A stretch of 64,000 nt of DNA from a bacterium. Lineage in GTDB: Bacteria; Verrucomicrobiota; Verrucomicrobiia; Limisphaerales; UBA11358. The stretch lies in assembly GCA_021780905.1 (NCBI GenBank), contig JAJXXW010000018.1, forward strand, positions 62,001 to 126,000. Reading direction: 5' to 3'. The translations under genes were made by a program, and so were the position numbers. Shown in pieces: positions 16,306 through 26,500 of the stretch. The notes beneath the pieces are model-generated. The model had not been told where the DNA came from. It saw nothing but the letters and a program-made list of their open reading frames with translations, and did not search any database. Each line of letters begins with the position of its first letter. Within the stretch, counting starts at the first letter, position 1.

Positions 16306-16715
16306 GGGTGAAAGGGCGGCTTTGATGCTAAAGTGCGTTCAGATGAATGCGAATGTCCCCTCAACCCGGCCTTCTCTCTCTGGTGAGAGGGCAGGTGTCT
16401 GCCAGACGAATGAGAGGAAATTCATGTTTTTGAAAGCGATTAAGTTTGAACGGTATGAAACCGGCTGCGCATTTGTTATTGGATTTGTGCCGCCCGGTCA
16501 AGCCGCCGCCGTTGAAAATTCCCGTTGGCTGGGGTTGACGCGGGAATATTTTGTGCGCCATGGGGCGGGCTTTTCGTCCGGGCATGGACGTTTGGCACAG
16601 CTTCCGCGCTTGCGATGGCTGGCCCGGGTCTGGCGGAGAATTGGAACACGCCGGATGCGCCGGAGAATGCTTGGGGCCGGCGGACCAACGAAAGGTTCGC
16701 CGCCAACGACCGTTT
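16306..16715. other. Intergenic stretch without a supported gene
   Basis: About 410 bp. A copy of the CCTCAACCCGGCC/CTCTGGTGAGAGGG-type repeat lies at 16355-16393. Open frames from 16423 and 16525 on the plus strand run into the nusG-like gene. One contains N-W-N-T-P-D-A-P-E, but no family or start signal supports it. It may hold decayed coding DNA. Confidence 0.5.
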
Positions 16716-17249
16716 CTAAACCGCCTCCAATTCATCGGCCTCCAGTCGCACGGCGGCGGCCTGGCCGATGAAATCCAGCCGGATCAACACCGTGTTTGGC
16801 CCGTGCCGTTTTTCCACCCAGCCCTCCACGCCGCGCAACGGCCCGCTCTTGATTTTGACCCGCATGCCCTCGCCGATGCTGGGGGCCAGCCGGATTTCAA
16901 GATTGGTCTCCAGGGCCAGCAGAACCTCGCGCAACTGCCGGATGAACAACTCCTGGTCGGTGACCGCCAGCAGATTGGCGACGTGGTCGCATTGCGCGAC
17001 AAAATTTTTTTGCGCCGGCGGCAGTTGCAGGAAGACGTAACCGGGAAAGAGCGGCTTGAGGAACACGACGGTTTTGCCGCGGTATCTATGCGCGGCCCGG
17101 TAACAGGGCAGCGTGGCGGCCAGACCGGCGCGCTCGCAAAACACCACCAGCCTTTTTTCGCAGCGCGGCCGGGTGTGCGCCACGAACCACGGCCGCAGCG
17201 GATGGTTGAAGTCGCCGGCACAAGTTCCGGCGGCGGGTTCCGCCCTCAT
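16716..17249 (-). CDS. NusG/RfaH-like transcription antiterminator
   Basis: The 177-residue protein has a NusG N-terminal domain (P-W-F-V-A-H-T-R-P-R-C-E-K, F-P-G-Y-V-F-L) and a C-terminal KOW motif (M-R-V-K-I-K-S-G-P-L-R-G-V-E-G). Housekeeping nusG normally sits beside secE and rplK. This copy stands next to polysaccharide genes, as RfaH or UpxY/LoaP-type paralogues do, so it probably helps RNA polymerase read a long surface-polymer operon. The start was set at ATG 17249 because upstream codons look random. Which operon it serves cannot be read here. Confidence 0.85.
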   Translation of the reverse strand: MRAEPAAGTCAGDFNHPLRPWFVAHTRPRCEKRLVVFCERAGLAATLPCYRAAHRYRGKTVVFLKPLFPGYVFLQLPPAQKNFVAQCDHVANLLAVTDQELFIRQLREVLLALETNLEIRLAPSIGEGMRVKIKSGPLRGVEGWVEKRHGPNTVLIRLDFIGQAAAVRLEADELEAV

Positions 17250-17370
17250 GGATGGGCTATCCAACTTGGTGTTCACGCGCAAAAATTCCCGGTTGCAACG
17301 GGTCCGATTCCGCTGGCCCCAAAAAAATCTCCGGCGCGGCGGCGGGTGAAATACTCTGGAACGGAAGTTT

Positions 17371-18348
17371 TCACCGGGCAAAAATCTGGCGGATGACATC
17401 CTCAATCGGCACCTCCTGAATGTCAATGTCGCTCACCGGCAACTCGTCGAGCAGCGCCTTGCAGACGGCGATCACCCGGTCGCGCTTGATTTTCAGGGTG
17501 AAGGTCGTCGGGCTTTGCTTGATGATTTCGCCGTAACCGGCCAGTTGCTCCGCCGGCGTCGCGCCGGCCCCGGCGCATTGAATGGTGACCAGCTTGCAGT
17601 CGGCAAACCGGTCCACGATGTCGCTCAACTTGCCGTCGAAGAAAATCTTGCCGTGGTCAATGATGATGACCCGTTCGCACAGCTCTTGAATGTCGGCCAT
17701 GTAATGGCTCGTCAGCAGAATGGTGGTTTTCTGTTCGGCGTTGTGGCGGCGGATGAAATCGCGCACGGTCTTTTGCGAAGTCACGTCGAGGCCGATGGTC
17801 GGTTCGTCGAGGAGCAAAACCTTGGGCTGGTGCAGCAGCGACGCGATCAGTTCCATCTTCATCCGTTCGCCGAGCGAAAGTTCGCGGACGCTGACGTTTA
17901 ATTTGTCCTGGACGCCCAGCAGCTCCGTCATCGCCCCGACCGTCGTTTCAAAACGGGCTTGGGGAATGCCATAAATCCGGGCGTTCAACTCCAACGATTC
18001 GCGGGCCGGCAAATCCCACCAGAGCTGGTTTTTCTGGCCGAGCACGAGCGCGAACTGCCGGCGGTATTCGTCGTGGCGCTCCCACGGCGTGTGGCCGAGC
18101 ACTCTGGCGGCGCCGCCGGTGGGGTAGAGCAGCCCGGCGAGCATCTTGAGCGTGGTGGTCTTGCCCGCGCCGTTCGGGCCGAGAAAGCCGACGAGTTCGC
18201 CGGGTTCGATTTTGAAGCTCACGCCGTCAACGGCGACGGTCTGGGTGTATTGCCGGTGAAACAGCCCCTTGAGTGCGCCGGAGAATCCCGGCGGCTTTTT
18301 GTAGGTGCGAAAGGCTTTGGTCAGGCCGCTGACTTCAATGGCAGACAT
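17371..18348 (-). CDS. ABC transporter ATP-binding protein (ABC-2 type)
   Basis: The 325-residue ATPase has Walker A G-P-N-G-A-G-K-T (57-64), a signature L-S-L-G-E-R-M-K-M, Walker B V-L-L-L-D-E-P-T-I-G-L-D and the switch His in T-S-H-Y. An extra 20 residues before Walker A and a 90-residue C-terminal tail fit the NatA/YbhF-like ABC-2 group. The permease gene normally beside it is not in this window: the next genes are nusG-like on one side and dnaA on the other. The substrate is unknown. Confidence 0.88.
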   Translation of the reverse strand: MSAIEVSGLTKAFRTYKKPPGFSGALKGLFHRQYTQTVAVDGVSFKIEPGELVGFLGPNGAGKTTTLKMLAGLLYPTGGAARVLGHTPWERHDEYRRQFALVLGQKNQLWWDLPARESLELNARIYGIPQARFETTVGAMTELLGVQDKLNVSVRELSLGERMKMELIASLLHQPKVLLLDEPTIGLDVTSQKTVRDFIRRHNAEQKTTILLTSHYMADIQELCERVIIIDHGKIFFDGKLSDIVDRFADCKLVTIQCAGAGATPAEQLAGYGEIIKQSPTTFTLKIKRDRVIAVCKALLDELPVSDIDIQEVPIEDVIRQIFAR

Positions 18349-18433
18349 GGGAAGAGGTTTGAATTTGAAATGTGGGCTTTTTAGTCCGGCCCGGCTTAAC
18401 CAAAAACTGAAAATCCCAAACCCAAAACGGTTT

Positions 18434-19807
18434 TCACCGCATCAACTGCTTTTCCAGATAGCTGACGATCTGACGCGTGTTGGCGTCCACTTCCATGCGG
18501 TCCTTGACGAGGCGGCAGGCGTGCAGCACCGTGCCGTGGTCGCGGCCGCCAAACGCCTCGCCGATGGTGTTCAGGGAGCTTTCCGTCATCTGGCGCGAAA
18601 GATACATGGCGATCTGGCGGGGGAAGGCGATGTTTTCCGGCCGGCGCTTGCTGGTCATGTCCGCCAGCCGGATGTCGTAATGCTCCGCCACTTTTTTCTG
18701 GATGACCTCGATGCTGATGGTCTGCCGGCCCTCTTCATGCAGCATTTCGCGCAGCAAATTCTCGACGACCTCGACGGTCAGTTTCTTGCCCGTGAGGGAA
18801 GCCAGCGCCGAGACGCGGATCAGCGCGCCCTCCAGCCGGCGGATATTGGTCCGGATGCGCGTGGCGATAAAATTGATGACCTCTTCCGGCAAGGTCACGT
18901 TCATGGACTGCGCCTTCTTGCGGAGAATGGCCAGGCGCGTTTCCACGTCGGGCGCCTGGACATCGGCGGTCTGGCCCCATTCAAAGCGCGAAACCAGGCG
19001 CTGTTCCAGCCCTTGAATTTCACTGGCCGGCCGGTCGCAGGTCAGAACAATCTGCTTGTGCGCCTCGTGCAGGGCGTTGAACGTGTGGAAAAATTCCTCC
19101 TGGATGCGCTCCTTGCCGGCGAGAAACTGGATGTCGTCAATCAACAGCACCTCGCTCTGGCGGTATTTTTTGCGGAAGGCCACCAGCTTGTTGTTTTGAA
19201 TCGCCTCAATGTATTCGTTGGTGAATTTTTCCGAGGACACATAAGCGACCCGCGCGCCCTTTCTGGCGCCGGCGACGTGCTGCCCGATCGCCTGAAGCAA
19301 ATGCGTCTTGCCCAGCCCGACGCCTCCATAAAGAAAGAGTGGATTATAGACCCTGCCGGGCGATTCAGCCACCGCCTTGGCCACGGCGTGGGCAAAATTA
19401 TTGTTGCCGCCCACCACGAACGACTCGAACGTGTTCTTGGGATTGAAATGCAGATCCCCGTTGGCGGCCGTCCGCTCGGCAACCGCGGAAAGGGATTTCG
19501 CCTTGGCGGTTTCGGCCGCTGGCCGGGCGGAACTGATGGCGGTGGCGGGATGCGGCGGCGTGCCGGTCTTAAATTTCACGGCCAGTTTGCAACCGGCGGC
19601 GGCCGCCACGGCATCCTGCATCAACCCGAGATAATTGTCCTTGAGCCAGACCTCGCAGAATTCATTCGGTGCCTCGATCAGGATGTGGCTCGCATCCATG
19701 GCGCTGGCCCGCAGCGGTGCGAACCACATGCTGAAGGTGTCCTGACTCAACTTGGCGCGTAAATGTTCCTGCGCCGAGTTCCAAATTTTTTCTGCTGAAA
19801 TCTGCAT
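18434..19807 (-). CDS. dnaA: Chromosomal replication initiator DnaA
   Basis: The 457-residue protein has the four DnaA parts: an N-terminal domain I (I-W-N-S-A-Q-E-H-L), a linker, an AAA+ core with Walker A G-G-V-G-L-G-K-T (161-169) and L-I-D-D-I-Q-F-L, and a C-terminal duplex-DNA domain (T-S-K-R-R-P-E-N-I-A, G-G-R-D-H-G-T-V). It binds DnaA boxes and opens oriC. ATG 19807 was chosen because the domain I sequence begins there; ATG 19882 would add odd residues. The upstream gap holds DnaA-box-like sites, as expected for autoregulation or an origin. Confidence 0.97.
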   Translation of the reverse strand: MQISAEKIWNSAQEHLRAKLSQDTFSMWFAPLRASAMDASHILIEAPNEFCEVWLKDNYLGLMQDAVAAAAGCKLAVKFKTGTPPHPATAISSARPAAETAKAKSLSAVAERTAANGDLHFNPKNTFESFVVGGNNNFAHAVAKAVAESPGRVYNPLFLYGGVGLGKTHLLQAIGQHVAGARKGARVAYVSSEKFTNEYIEAIQNNKLVAFRKKYRQSEVLLIDDIQFLAGKERIQEEFFHTFNALHEAHKQIVLTCDRPASEIQGLEQRLVSRFEWGQTADVQAPDVETRLAILRKKAQSMNVTLPEEVINFIATRIRTNIRRLEGALIRVSALASLTGKKLTVEVVENLLREMLHEEGRQTISIEVIQKKVAEHYDIRLADMTSKRRPENIAFPRQIAMYLSRQMTESSLNTIGEAFGGRDHGTVLHACRLVKDRMEVDANTRQIVSYLEKQLMR

Positions 19808-20200
19808 GTTATTCCGCAAAGACCCAAATTTTAGTGTTTTATTCACTTCACTGCTCAACCCCATCTTTTTGCGCGAGTCCAACTCCAGTCAAGCGCGTCG
19901 TGAATTTTTATTCAAGCGAAAACATCAACTCTTTGTCCCTGCCACCATCAGATTTTGCAAAACAAGGTTTACAACTAATTGATGTTTAATATGTTGTTAA
20001 TTTCAGTGACCGTTTGCCTTCTGAACTTGAGCGGCATCACGTCTGCCAGCCAATGCATTGAAATGTTATGCGAACGTTTTAGAGGATTCGGCCGCAACAT
20101 TCTAGGACAACATATTAACTCTTATTCACGAGTTATTCACATCTCCAAAAAGCGCAATAAAACCACGCGATTTGCATTTTTCCGGCAGCCCTTTTATTCC
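19808..20200. other. Candidate replication origin / dnaA upstream region
   Basis: AT-rich DNA upstream of dnaA without a gene. DnaA-box-like 9-mers are TTATTCACA at 20133-20141, TTATTCACG at 20122-20130 and TTATTCACT at 19839-19847, with a weaker TTATTCAAG near 19908. The first matches the TTATNCACA consensus. AT-rich stretches at 19970-20000 could be an unwinding element. It could be oriC, or only the dnaA autoregulatory region. Confidence 0.5.
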
Positions 20201-20324
20201 GCATCACCACCATCCATGTCCGCTGGCCCGGCTCATTTTGGGGCGGGCGAAGCCCCGACGGTGCCGGCCTGGCTAATTGGCGGACTGCAATTTAAAAAGT
20301 AATTCTTATATTATTAAATGCCGG

Positions 20325-20353
20325 TTGACAATGATAAGCGACTGTGATTTATT
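20325..20353 (+). promoter_or_regulatory. Possible sigma70-type promoter
   Basis: TTGACA at 20325-20330 is followed after 17 bases by TTTATT at 20348-20353. The -35 is perfect; the -10 is weak. It would drive a transcript toward the terminator at 20477-20519, upstream of ileS. Confidence 0.4.
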
Positions 20354-20359
20354 GTTGGC

Positions 20360-20520
20360 AGTTGCGGGGGCTGTAGCTCGCAACTTGATCTTTGAATTTT
20401 ACAATTTCGGCGACGGCTTGAGTGCAGCCGGCGCGCGAGTTCTCCGTAATCCTACGTTGTGCTCATTCTGAATTCCCCGGACCTTTCGGCCATCCTCTGG
20501 CTGACTGGTCCGGTTTTTTC
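20360..20520 (+). ncRNA. Possible small RNA or leader upstream of ileS
   Basis: A region of about 160 nt lies between a promoter-like site and a strong terminator and has no open frame of note. It can fold a local hairpin GTTGCG ... CGCAAC near 20362-20386 and ends in the terminator. No T-box, tRNA, 6S, SRP or tmRNA signature was found. It could be an independent small RNA or an attenuated leader of ileS. Only the ends are supported. Confidence 0.3.
20477..20519 (+). terminator. Rho-independent terminator before ileS
   Basis: CCGGACC (20477-20483) pairs with GGTCCGG (20507-20513) across a loop that can itself fold, followed by six T. It lies 88 bp before the ileS ATG. Confidence 0.75.
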
Positions 20521-20607
20521 TTTTCTGGACCGGCCGCATATTACAGCGGCGATTTTCCGCCGTGACAGTTTTTTCCCGCACTGCTACCGTGTCTGTTCAT
20601 TTTTGCG

Positions 20608-23442
20608 ATGGACTACAAAGACACCTTGAACCTGCCGCGCACGGACTTCGCGATGAAGGCCGACCTCGTCACGCGCGAGCCGGAACGCCTGAAAAAATGG
20701 GAAGCCGCGAACCTTTATGATAAAATCCAGGCCGCGCGCGCCGGTGCCGATAAATTTGTTCTGCACGACGGCCCGCCGTTCGCCAACGGGGATGTGCATG
20801 TCGGCACGGCGCTGAACAAGATTCTCAAGGACATCATCATCAAGTATCAGACTCTGCGCGGCAAAAGCGCGCCCTACATCCCCGGCTGGGATTGCCACGG
20901 TCTGCCGATTGAGTTCAAAGTCTCCCAGGAAATGCACAAGGCCGGCAAAACCGACGCCGACGCCGCGACTATCCGCAAAGCCTGCGAAGCCTACGCCCGC
21001 AAATATATTGATCTCCAGCGCGGTCAGTTTAAGCGCCTCGGCGTGCTCGGCGATTGGGAAAATCCCTATCTCACGTTGAACAAGGAATACGAAGCCGATG
21101 AACTGCGCCTGTTCGCGGACATCGTTGCCAAGGGCTTTGTTTATCGCGGCAAGAAGCCCGTCTATTGGAGCATTCCCTGCCGCACGGCGCTCGCCGAGGC
21201 CGAAGTCGAATACGCCGACCACGTCAGCCAGAGCGTCTTCGTGAAGTTTAAGGTTTTTCAGCTTCCTGAATTTGTTCAAGGCTTGGAGCTTGCGGAAAAA
21301 GCCTCTCCGTCAAATTCATGTGTCGTAATTTGGACGACAACGCCGTGGACATTGCCGGCAAACCTCGCAGTTGCTTTCAATCCGAAACTTCAATACTCAC
21401 TGGTTTTGGTTGGCAGCGAGCAATATTTCATTCTCTCGGCTCTGGTTTCTGCGGTTGCGGAAAAATGTAAATGGGGGAAATACGAAACGCTCACAACATT
21501 TCCGGGCAGCGACCTCGAAGGCTTGGAATATCAACATCCATTTTGCAGCCGGCAAGGCGAAGCATTTCCTGCCGAGTTTGTCACCGCCGACACCGGCACT
21601 GGCTTCGTCCACATCGCGCCCGGCCACGGTCAGGACGACTACCATCTCGGCCGCGCGCAGGGCTTGCCGGTTTATTCGCCGGTAGATGACGACGGGAAAT
21701 TTGCTTACACGAACGATTTGCCAGTGGAACAGCAAATGCCGGCCGAGTTAGTCGGCAAATCCATTCTGGAAAAGCACGGCAAGAGTGACGCCAATGAAGC
21801 TGTGCTGCACGAACTCCGCGTCCGCCACGCGCTGTTGCATCAGGAAAATTACCATCACAGCTACCCGCATTGCTGGCGCAGCAAGACGCCGATCATTTTC
21901 CGCGCGATGGACCAATGGTTCATCAAGATTGACCACCATCATTTCCGCGAACAGGCCGTTGCCGAGATTGACCGCGTGAGCTGGATTCCTGATTGGGGCG
22001 TGAATCGCATCAAAGGCGCGGTGCAATCGCGGCCCGACTGGTGCATCAGCCGCCAGCGTTCGTGGGGCGTGCCGCTGCCCGCGTTTTATGACGCCAAAGG
22101 CGAAGCCATCCTGAACAAAGACGTCATCTGCAACGTCGCCAATTTAATCGAGCAACACGGCTCAAACATCTGGTTCGAGAAATCTGCCGCCGAATTGTGG
22201 GCGCTGGTGAAGCCCGCGAACTGGTCCGGCGCGGATGCCGTGACCAAATCCAACGACACGCTGGATGTCTGGATTGATTCCGGCAGTTCCTCGCGCGCCG
22301 TCATTGCGCGTCGAAAGGAAATCGCCGGGAAAGAAAAACCGTTTCAGGCGGATATGTATTTGGAGGGTTCCGACCAGCATCGCGGCTGGTTTCAATCCTC
22401 GCTCCTGCTCTCACTCGCGGGCAACGGCGCGGCACCGTTCAAGACCGTATTGACGCACGGCTTCATGGTGGACGCCGACCGCGAGAAGATTTCAAAGAGC
22501 AAGCAGGGCGCTTACGAGAAACCGCAGACCGCCGAGGCCTACGTCAAAAAATACGGCGCGGACGTCGTGCGGCTGTGGGTGGCGTCGCAGGACTTCCGCA
22601 ACGACATCGTCGTGAGCGAGGAACGCGTCAACAAAGTGGGCGAGACCTATCGCGGCGTCCGCAACGCGCTGCGCTACCAGCTCTCAAATCTTTACGATTT
22701 CGATCCCGCGCAACACTCCGTGGCCGACGACAGATTGACCGGCCTCGACCGCTGGATTCTCGGCGAATTTTCCAAACTGGAAACCGACGTCGTCGCCGCC
22801 TACGACAAATACGATTTCCACGTCGTCTATCAAAAAGTCAGCCAGTTCATCGCCGTGGAACTCTCGTCCGTCTATCACGACGTCATCAAGGACCGGCTCT
22901 ACACCGACGCCGCGAATTCGCCGCGCCGCCGCTCCACGCAGACCGCGCTGCACCGGCTGGTGAGCGGCCTGTGCCAGCTGCTCGCGCCGGTTTTGGCGTT
23001 CACGGCGGATGAAGCATGGGAATTTATTCCCGGCAAACCGACCGGCTCGGTGCATGAAAGCGAATTTAAGCAATGCACTCTGACGCTAGACCCTGATGAA
23101 ATTGGAAAATGGGTCTGGCTCAAACAGTGGCGTGAAAAAATTCTTCCTGAATTGGAAAAAGCGCGCCAAGCCAAAACCATCGGCAAAGCTCTGGATGCAA
23201 AAATCGAATTCGTTGTTCCTCAAGTTCAGTGGCAATTGTCTGATTCTGAATTGCTCCGCGAACTCGTCAATGTTTCCGCGTTGAAAATTACGGTTGGCGA
23301 GACTGATTCACTTGTTGTTTCCAAAGCCGACGGCCAGAAATGCGAGCGCTGCTGGCATTGGGAAACGGACATTGGCAAGAACCCCGAACACCCGACGATT
23401 TGCGGACGCTGCACCGAAGCGGTGCTGCAATTCAAAGCCTGA
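20608..23442 (+). CDS. ileS: Isoleucyl-tRNA synthetase
   Basis: The 944-residue class I synthetase charges tRNA-Ile. The N-terminal L-N-L-P-R-T-D-F and the HIGH-type D-V-H-V-G-T-A-L-N-K (about 61-70) mark the active site. W-D-C-H-G-L-P-I-E is the classical IleRS block, and K-I-S-K-S (628-632) is the KMSKS loop. A C-terminal zinc site is formed by C912-x-x-C915 and C932-x-x-C935, as in bacterial-type IleRS. The CP1 editing domain lies between. The length is normal. The start is the ATG before D-Y-K-D-T. It stands alone between the dnaA region and the RND operon (opposite strand). Confidence 0.97.
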   Translation: MDYKDTLNLPRTDFAMKADLVTREPERLKKWEAANLYDKIQAARAGADKFVLHDGPPFANGDVHVGTALNKILKDIIIKYQTLRGKSAPYIPGWDCHGLPIEFKVSQEMHKAGKTDADAATIRKACEAYARKYIDLQRGQFKRLGVLGDWENPYLTLNKEYEADELRLFADIVAKGFVYRGKKPVYWSIPCRTALAEAEVEYADHVSQSVFVKFKVFQLPEFVQGLELAEKASPSNSCVVIWTTTPWTLPANLAVAFNPKLQYSLVLVGSEQYFILSALVSAVAEKCKWGKYETLTTFPGSDLEGLEYQHPFCSRQGEAFPAEFVTADTGTGFVHIAPGHGQDDYHLGRAQGLPVYSPVDDDGKFAYTNDLPVEQQMPAELVGKSILEKHGKSDANEAVLHELRVRHALLHQENYHHSYPHCWRSKTPIIFRAMDQWFIKIDHHHFREQAVAEIDRVSWIPDWGVNRIKGAVQSRPDWCISRQRSWGVPLPAFYDAKGEAILNKDVICNVANLIEQHGSNIWFEKSAAELWALVKPANWSGADAVTKSNDTLDVWIDSGSSSRAVIARRKEIAGKEKPFQADMYLEGSDQHRGWFQSSLLLSLAGNGAAPFKTVLTHGFMVDADREKISKSKQGAYEKPQTAEAYVKKYGADVVRLWVASQDFRNDIVVSEERVNKVGETYRGVRNALRYQLSNLYDFDPAQHSVADDRLTGLDRWILGEFSKLETDVVAAYDKYDFHVVYQKVSQFIAVELSSVYHDVIKDRLYTDAANSPRRRSTQTALHRLVSGLCQLLAPVLAFTADEAWEFIPGKPTGSVHESEFKQCTLTLDPDEIGKWVWLKQWREKILPELEKARQAKTIGKALDAKIEFVVPQVQWQLSDSELLRELVNVSALKITVGETDSLVVSKADGQKCERCWHWETDIGKNPEHPTICGRCTEAVLQFKA

Positions 23443-23528
23443 TTTCAAGGTTGTGGTGCTGCCTCGTTTTTTCGAGGAACAAAAGCTGCCGCATTTTGTT
23501 TGGCTGTGCCTATTTGTTCCGGTCTATT

Positions 23529-26500
23529 TCACGCCACCGGCTTCGGCGTTTGTTGCCGCAGGAACCAGAGGTGCATTTGGATCAGCAAATAATACACCAC
23601 CGGCGTGGCGATGAGCGACAGCACCACGGAAATGAACAGCGCCCCGATGACGGCGACACCCAGCGGCTGGAGCATCTGCGCCCCCGTGCCCGCGCCCCAG
23701 GCCAGCGGCAACATGCCCAGCGCCGCCGCCAGCGAGGTCATCAGCACCGGCCGCAACCGGCGATGGCCCGCCTGCACCAGCGCCTCGATCAGTTCCACGT
23801 CTTGCGCCCGCAATTGCTGGAAATAATCCAGCACCAAAATGCCGTTCTTGGCGACGATGCCGACCCCAATGATGATGCCGAGGAAAGAGATGATATTGAG
23901 CGAAATGTCGGAAAGCCACAGCGCCGCCAGGGAGCCGAACAAGGCCAGCACCGAGCCAAAGACAATCGCGATCGGCTCGTAAAACGAGCGGAATTCGATG
24001 AGCAGCACGGTGAACACCAGCAGAATCGCGGCGATGAGCACCGCGAGCAGGTTGCGGAAGGATTCCTGCTGTTGCTGATAAAGCCCGCCGTATTCCACGG
24101 AACCGGGCGGCAGCCACTGGTCATGGCTCAATGCGGCCTGGATTTCGCGCATGGCGGTGCCGAGGTCAACGCCTTCCAGCCGCGCGGAAACGATGTTGTC
24201 CTGCCGCAAATTGTCGCGGTTCAATTCCACTTCGGCGGGTGCGACGTTCAGATCGGCGACTTGATTCAATCGGACGACCGCGCCGGTCGTGGTGCGCATC
24301 GGCACGTCGCGCAGTTTGGAAATGGTGTTCACGCTGCCGGGCTCGGCCATCACTCGGATGTCCACCGTGCGGTCGCCTTGCAGCAAGTAGGACGAAACTT
24401 GGCCGAGCAGCGCGGTGTTGACGGCGTCGGCGATGTCCTGTGCAGACAGGCCAAAGCGTTCGGCGTCGGCGGGCCGCACACGCAGATTGATGGACGGGCC
24501 GGTTTCGGTCAGGCCGCTGAACGTGTCCACCACGCCGGGAATGTCCTTGAGTTGTTTCTCCACGCGCGGCGCGGTTTTCTGCAGCCATTTCAAATCGGGC
24601 GAGAACAAATAAATTTCAACCGGTGTGGGCGCCAATTGCAAATCACCGGTCAGATCCTCCAGGTAGCCGTGAAAATCCCAGCGCACCATCGGAAAGCGCC
24701 GGTTGAAGTCGCGGCGCATTTGGGCGAGCACCTCGTCGGTGGAATGGTTCCGGTTCGCCTTGAGTTTGATGAGATAATCACCCATGTATGGCTCGGTGAT
24801 GAACGGGCCGAGCTGCGTGCCCAGCCGGCGGGAATAACCTTCCACGTCGGCGTTGGTGCGGATGATTTGTTCCGCCTCATCCAACACGCGCGCGGTTTCG
24901 GCGAGGCTGGTGCCCGGCTGCGCCGTGAAATCCATGACGAATCCTCCCTCGTCAAAATCCGGGAGAAAGCCGGTTTCCAACTGGCGGAAAATCAGGCTGC
25001 CGGCGGCCAGAATCACCGCGCAGCCGAGCAACGTCAGCCACGCGTGCCGCAACGACCAGCGGACGGAGGCTTCATAAATCCGCAGCACCGGCCGCAACAC
25101 AAAACCGGCCCCGTCGCCAGACGAATCCGATTTGCCCCGTCCGCGAATGAACCACGCGGCCAGCGACGGCGTCAGCGTGATGGCCAGAACCAGCGACACG
25201 AGCAGCGCCACCACCATCGTCAGGCCCAGCGCGCGAAAAAACACGCCGGCCATGCCGTTCAGATACGCCAGCGGCAGGAACACCACCACCGGCGTCAGCG
25301 TCGAGCCGACGAGCGCGGTCAGGATTTCTCCCATCGCCTCGTGAATGCCTTCCAGCCGCGGCCGGCCCGCCGCCAGCTTGTGGCACATCGCTTCGACGAC
25401 GATGATGGCGTTGTCAATGATGAGGCCGATGGACGCCGCGACCCCGCCGAGCGTCATCATGTTAAAACTCATTCCCGTCACTTTCAGGATGACGAATGTG
25501 ATCAGCACGGAAATCGGAATGGTGACGATAGCCGTCCAGACGCTGCCCCAGTTTTTCAGGAAGAAAAAGAGAATGAACACCGACAGGATGAGGCCGAAAA
25601 TGATGGCGTCCCGAACGCTGCCCACGGAATCCTCCACGAATTGGGATTGATCATAAAAGAACGTCAGGTGCATGTCCGGCGGAAGCTCGTGACGCAACTG
25701 CGCGAGCTGGCTTTTCAATTCCGAGGCGATTGCCAGCACACTGGCGTCCGGCTGGCTTTCGATGTTGAACAAAACGGCCTGCCGCCCTTGCGCCGTGATG
25801 CTGGTGTAGGCCGGCGCCGGCCCGCGGGCCACCGCCGCCACGTCTTTGATTTGGACCGGATGGCCGCCGCGGACCGCGATCACCACGCTGCCGATGTCGT
25901 CTGGCGAATGGACGCGGCCGTCCACCGTCGTCAGGTAAAGGTGGTGGTTTTCGACGATCATGCCGGCGGCGGCGACGGGATTATTTTTTGTCAGCGCGTC
26001 GCTCACGTCCTGTAGGCCGAGATGCGCGGCCTGCAATTTTAGTGGGTCCACGACGACGTGATATTCCGGCACCTGGCCGCCTTCGATTTCCACCTTGGCC
26101 ACGCCGGGAATTTGCAGGAAGAGCGGCTTGATTTGGTAATTGGCCGTGTCCCACAAGTCCATCAGGGTGCGGTTGGAACTCGTCAGGCTGATGCCGATGA
26201 TCGGGTAGCTCAACGAAAACGCCACGCGCGAAACGTCGGTCTGCGCCGTGGTTGGCAGATCTCCGCGGATTTCCGAAAGCTGGCCCAGCACGTAAAGTTC
26301 CGCGCGCTGCATGTCCGCGCCCCAGTTGAAGATCACGTTGACGATGGCCGAGCCGCGCGCCGTGGAGGAGCGCACCGACACCACGCCGGGAATGCTCTTC
26401 ATGGACTCCTCAATCGGGCGCGTGACGGCCGCCATCATTTCGTTGGCCGGCATGATGCCGTTGTTCACCAGGACGACGATGCGCGGAAAATCCGTCTGCG

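Noticed and set aside
16423..16771. A plus-strand frame starting M-F-L-K-A-I-K-F-E-R-Y
   Set aside because: It runs over the 3' end of the nusG-like gene, turns into a random R-rich stretch and has no recognised family.
20369..20450. GGGGGCTGTAGCTC start that looks like the 5' end of a tRNA
   Set aside because: No matching acceptor arm, no T-loop GTTCGA and no anticodon arm of right size follow.
20281..20607. T-box riboswitch before ileS
   Set aside because: The conserved T-box antiterminator sequence was not found and the organism group rarely uses them.
23340..26015. An 891-codon open frame on the plus strand opposite the RND pump gene
   Set aside because: It is rich in R, H, Q and G without any domain, starts inside ileS, and lies opposite a clear pump gene. 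It is a high-GC shadow.
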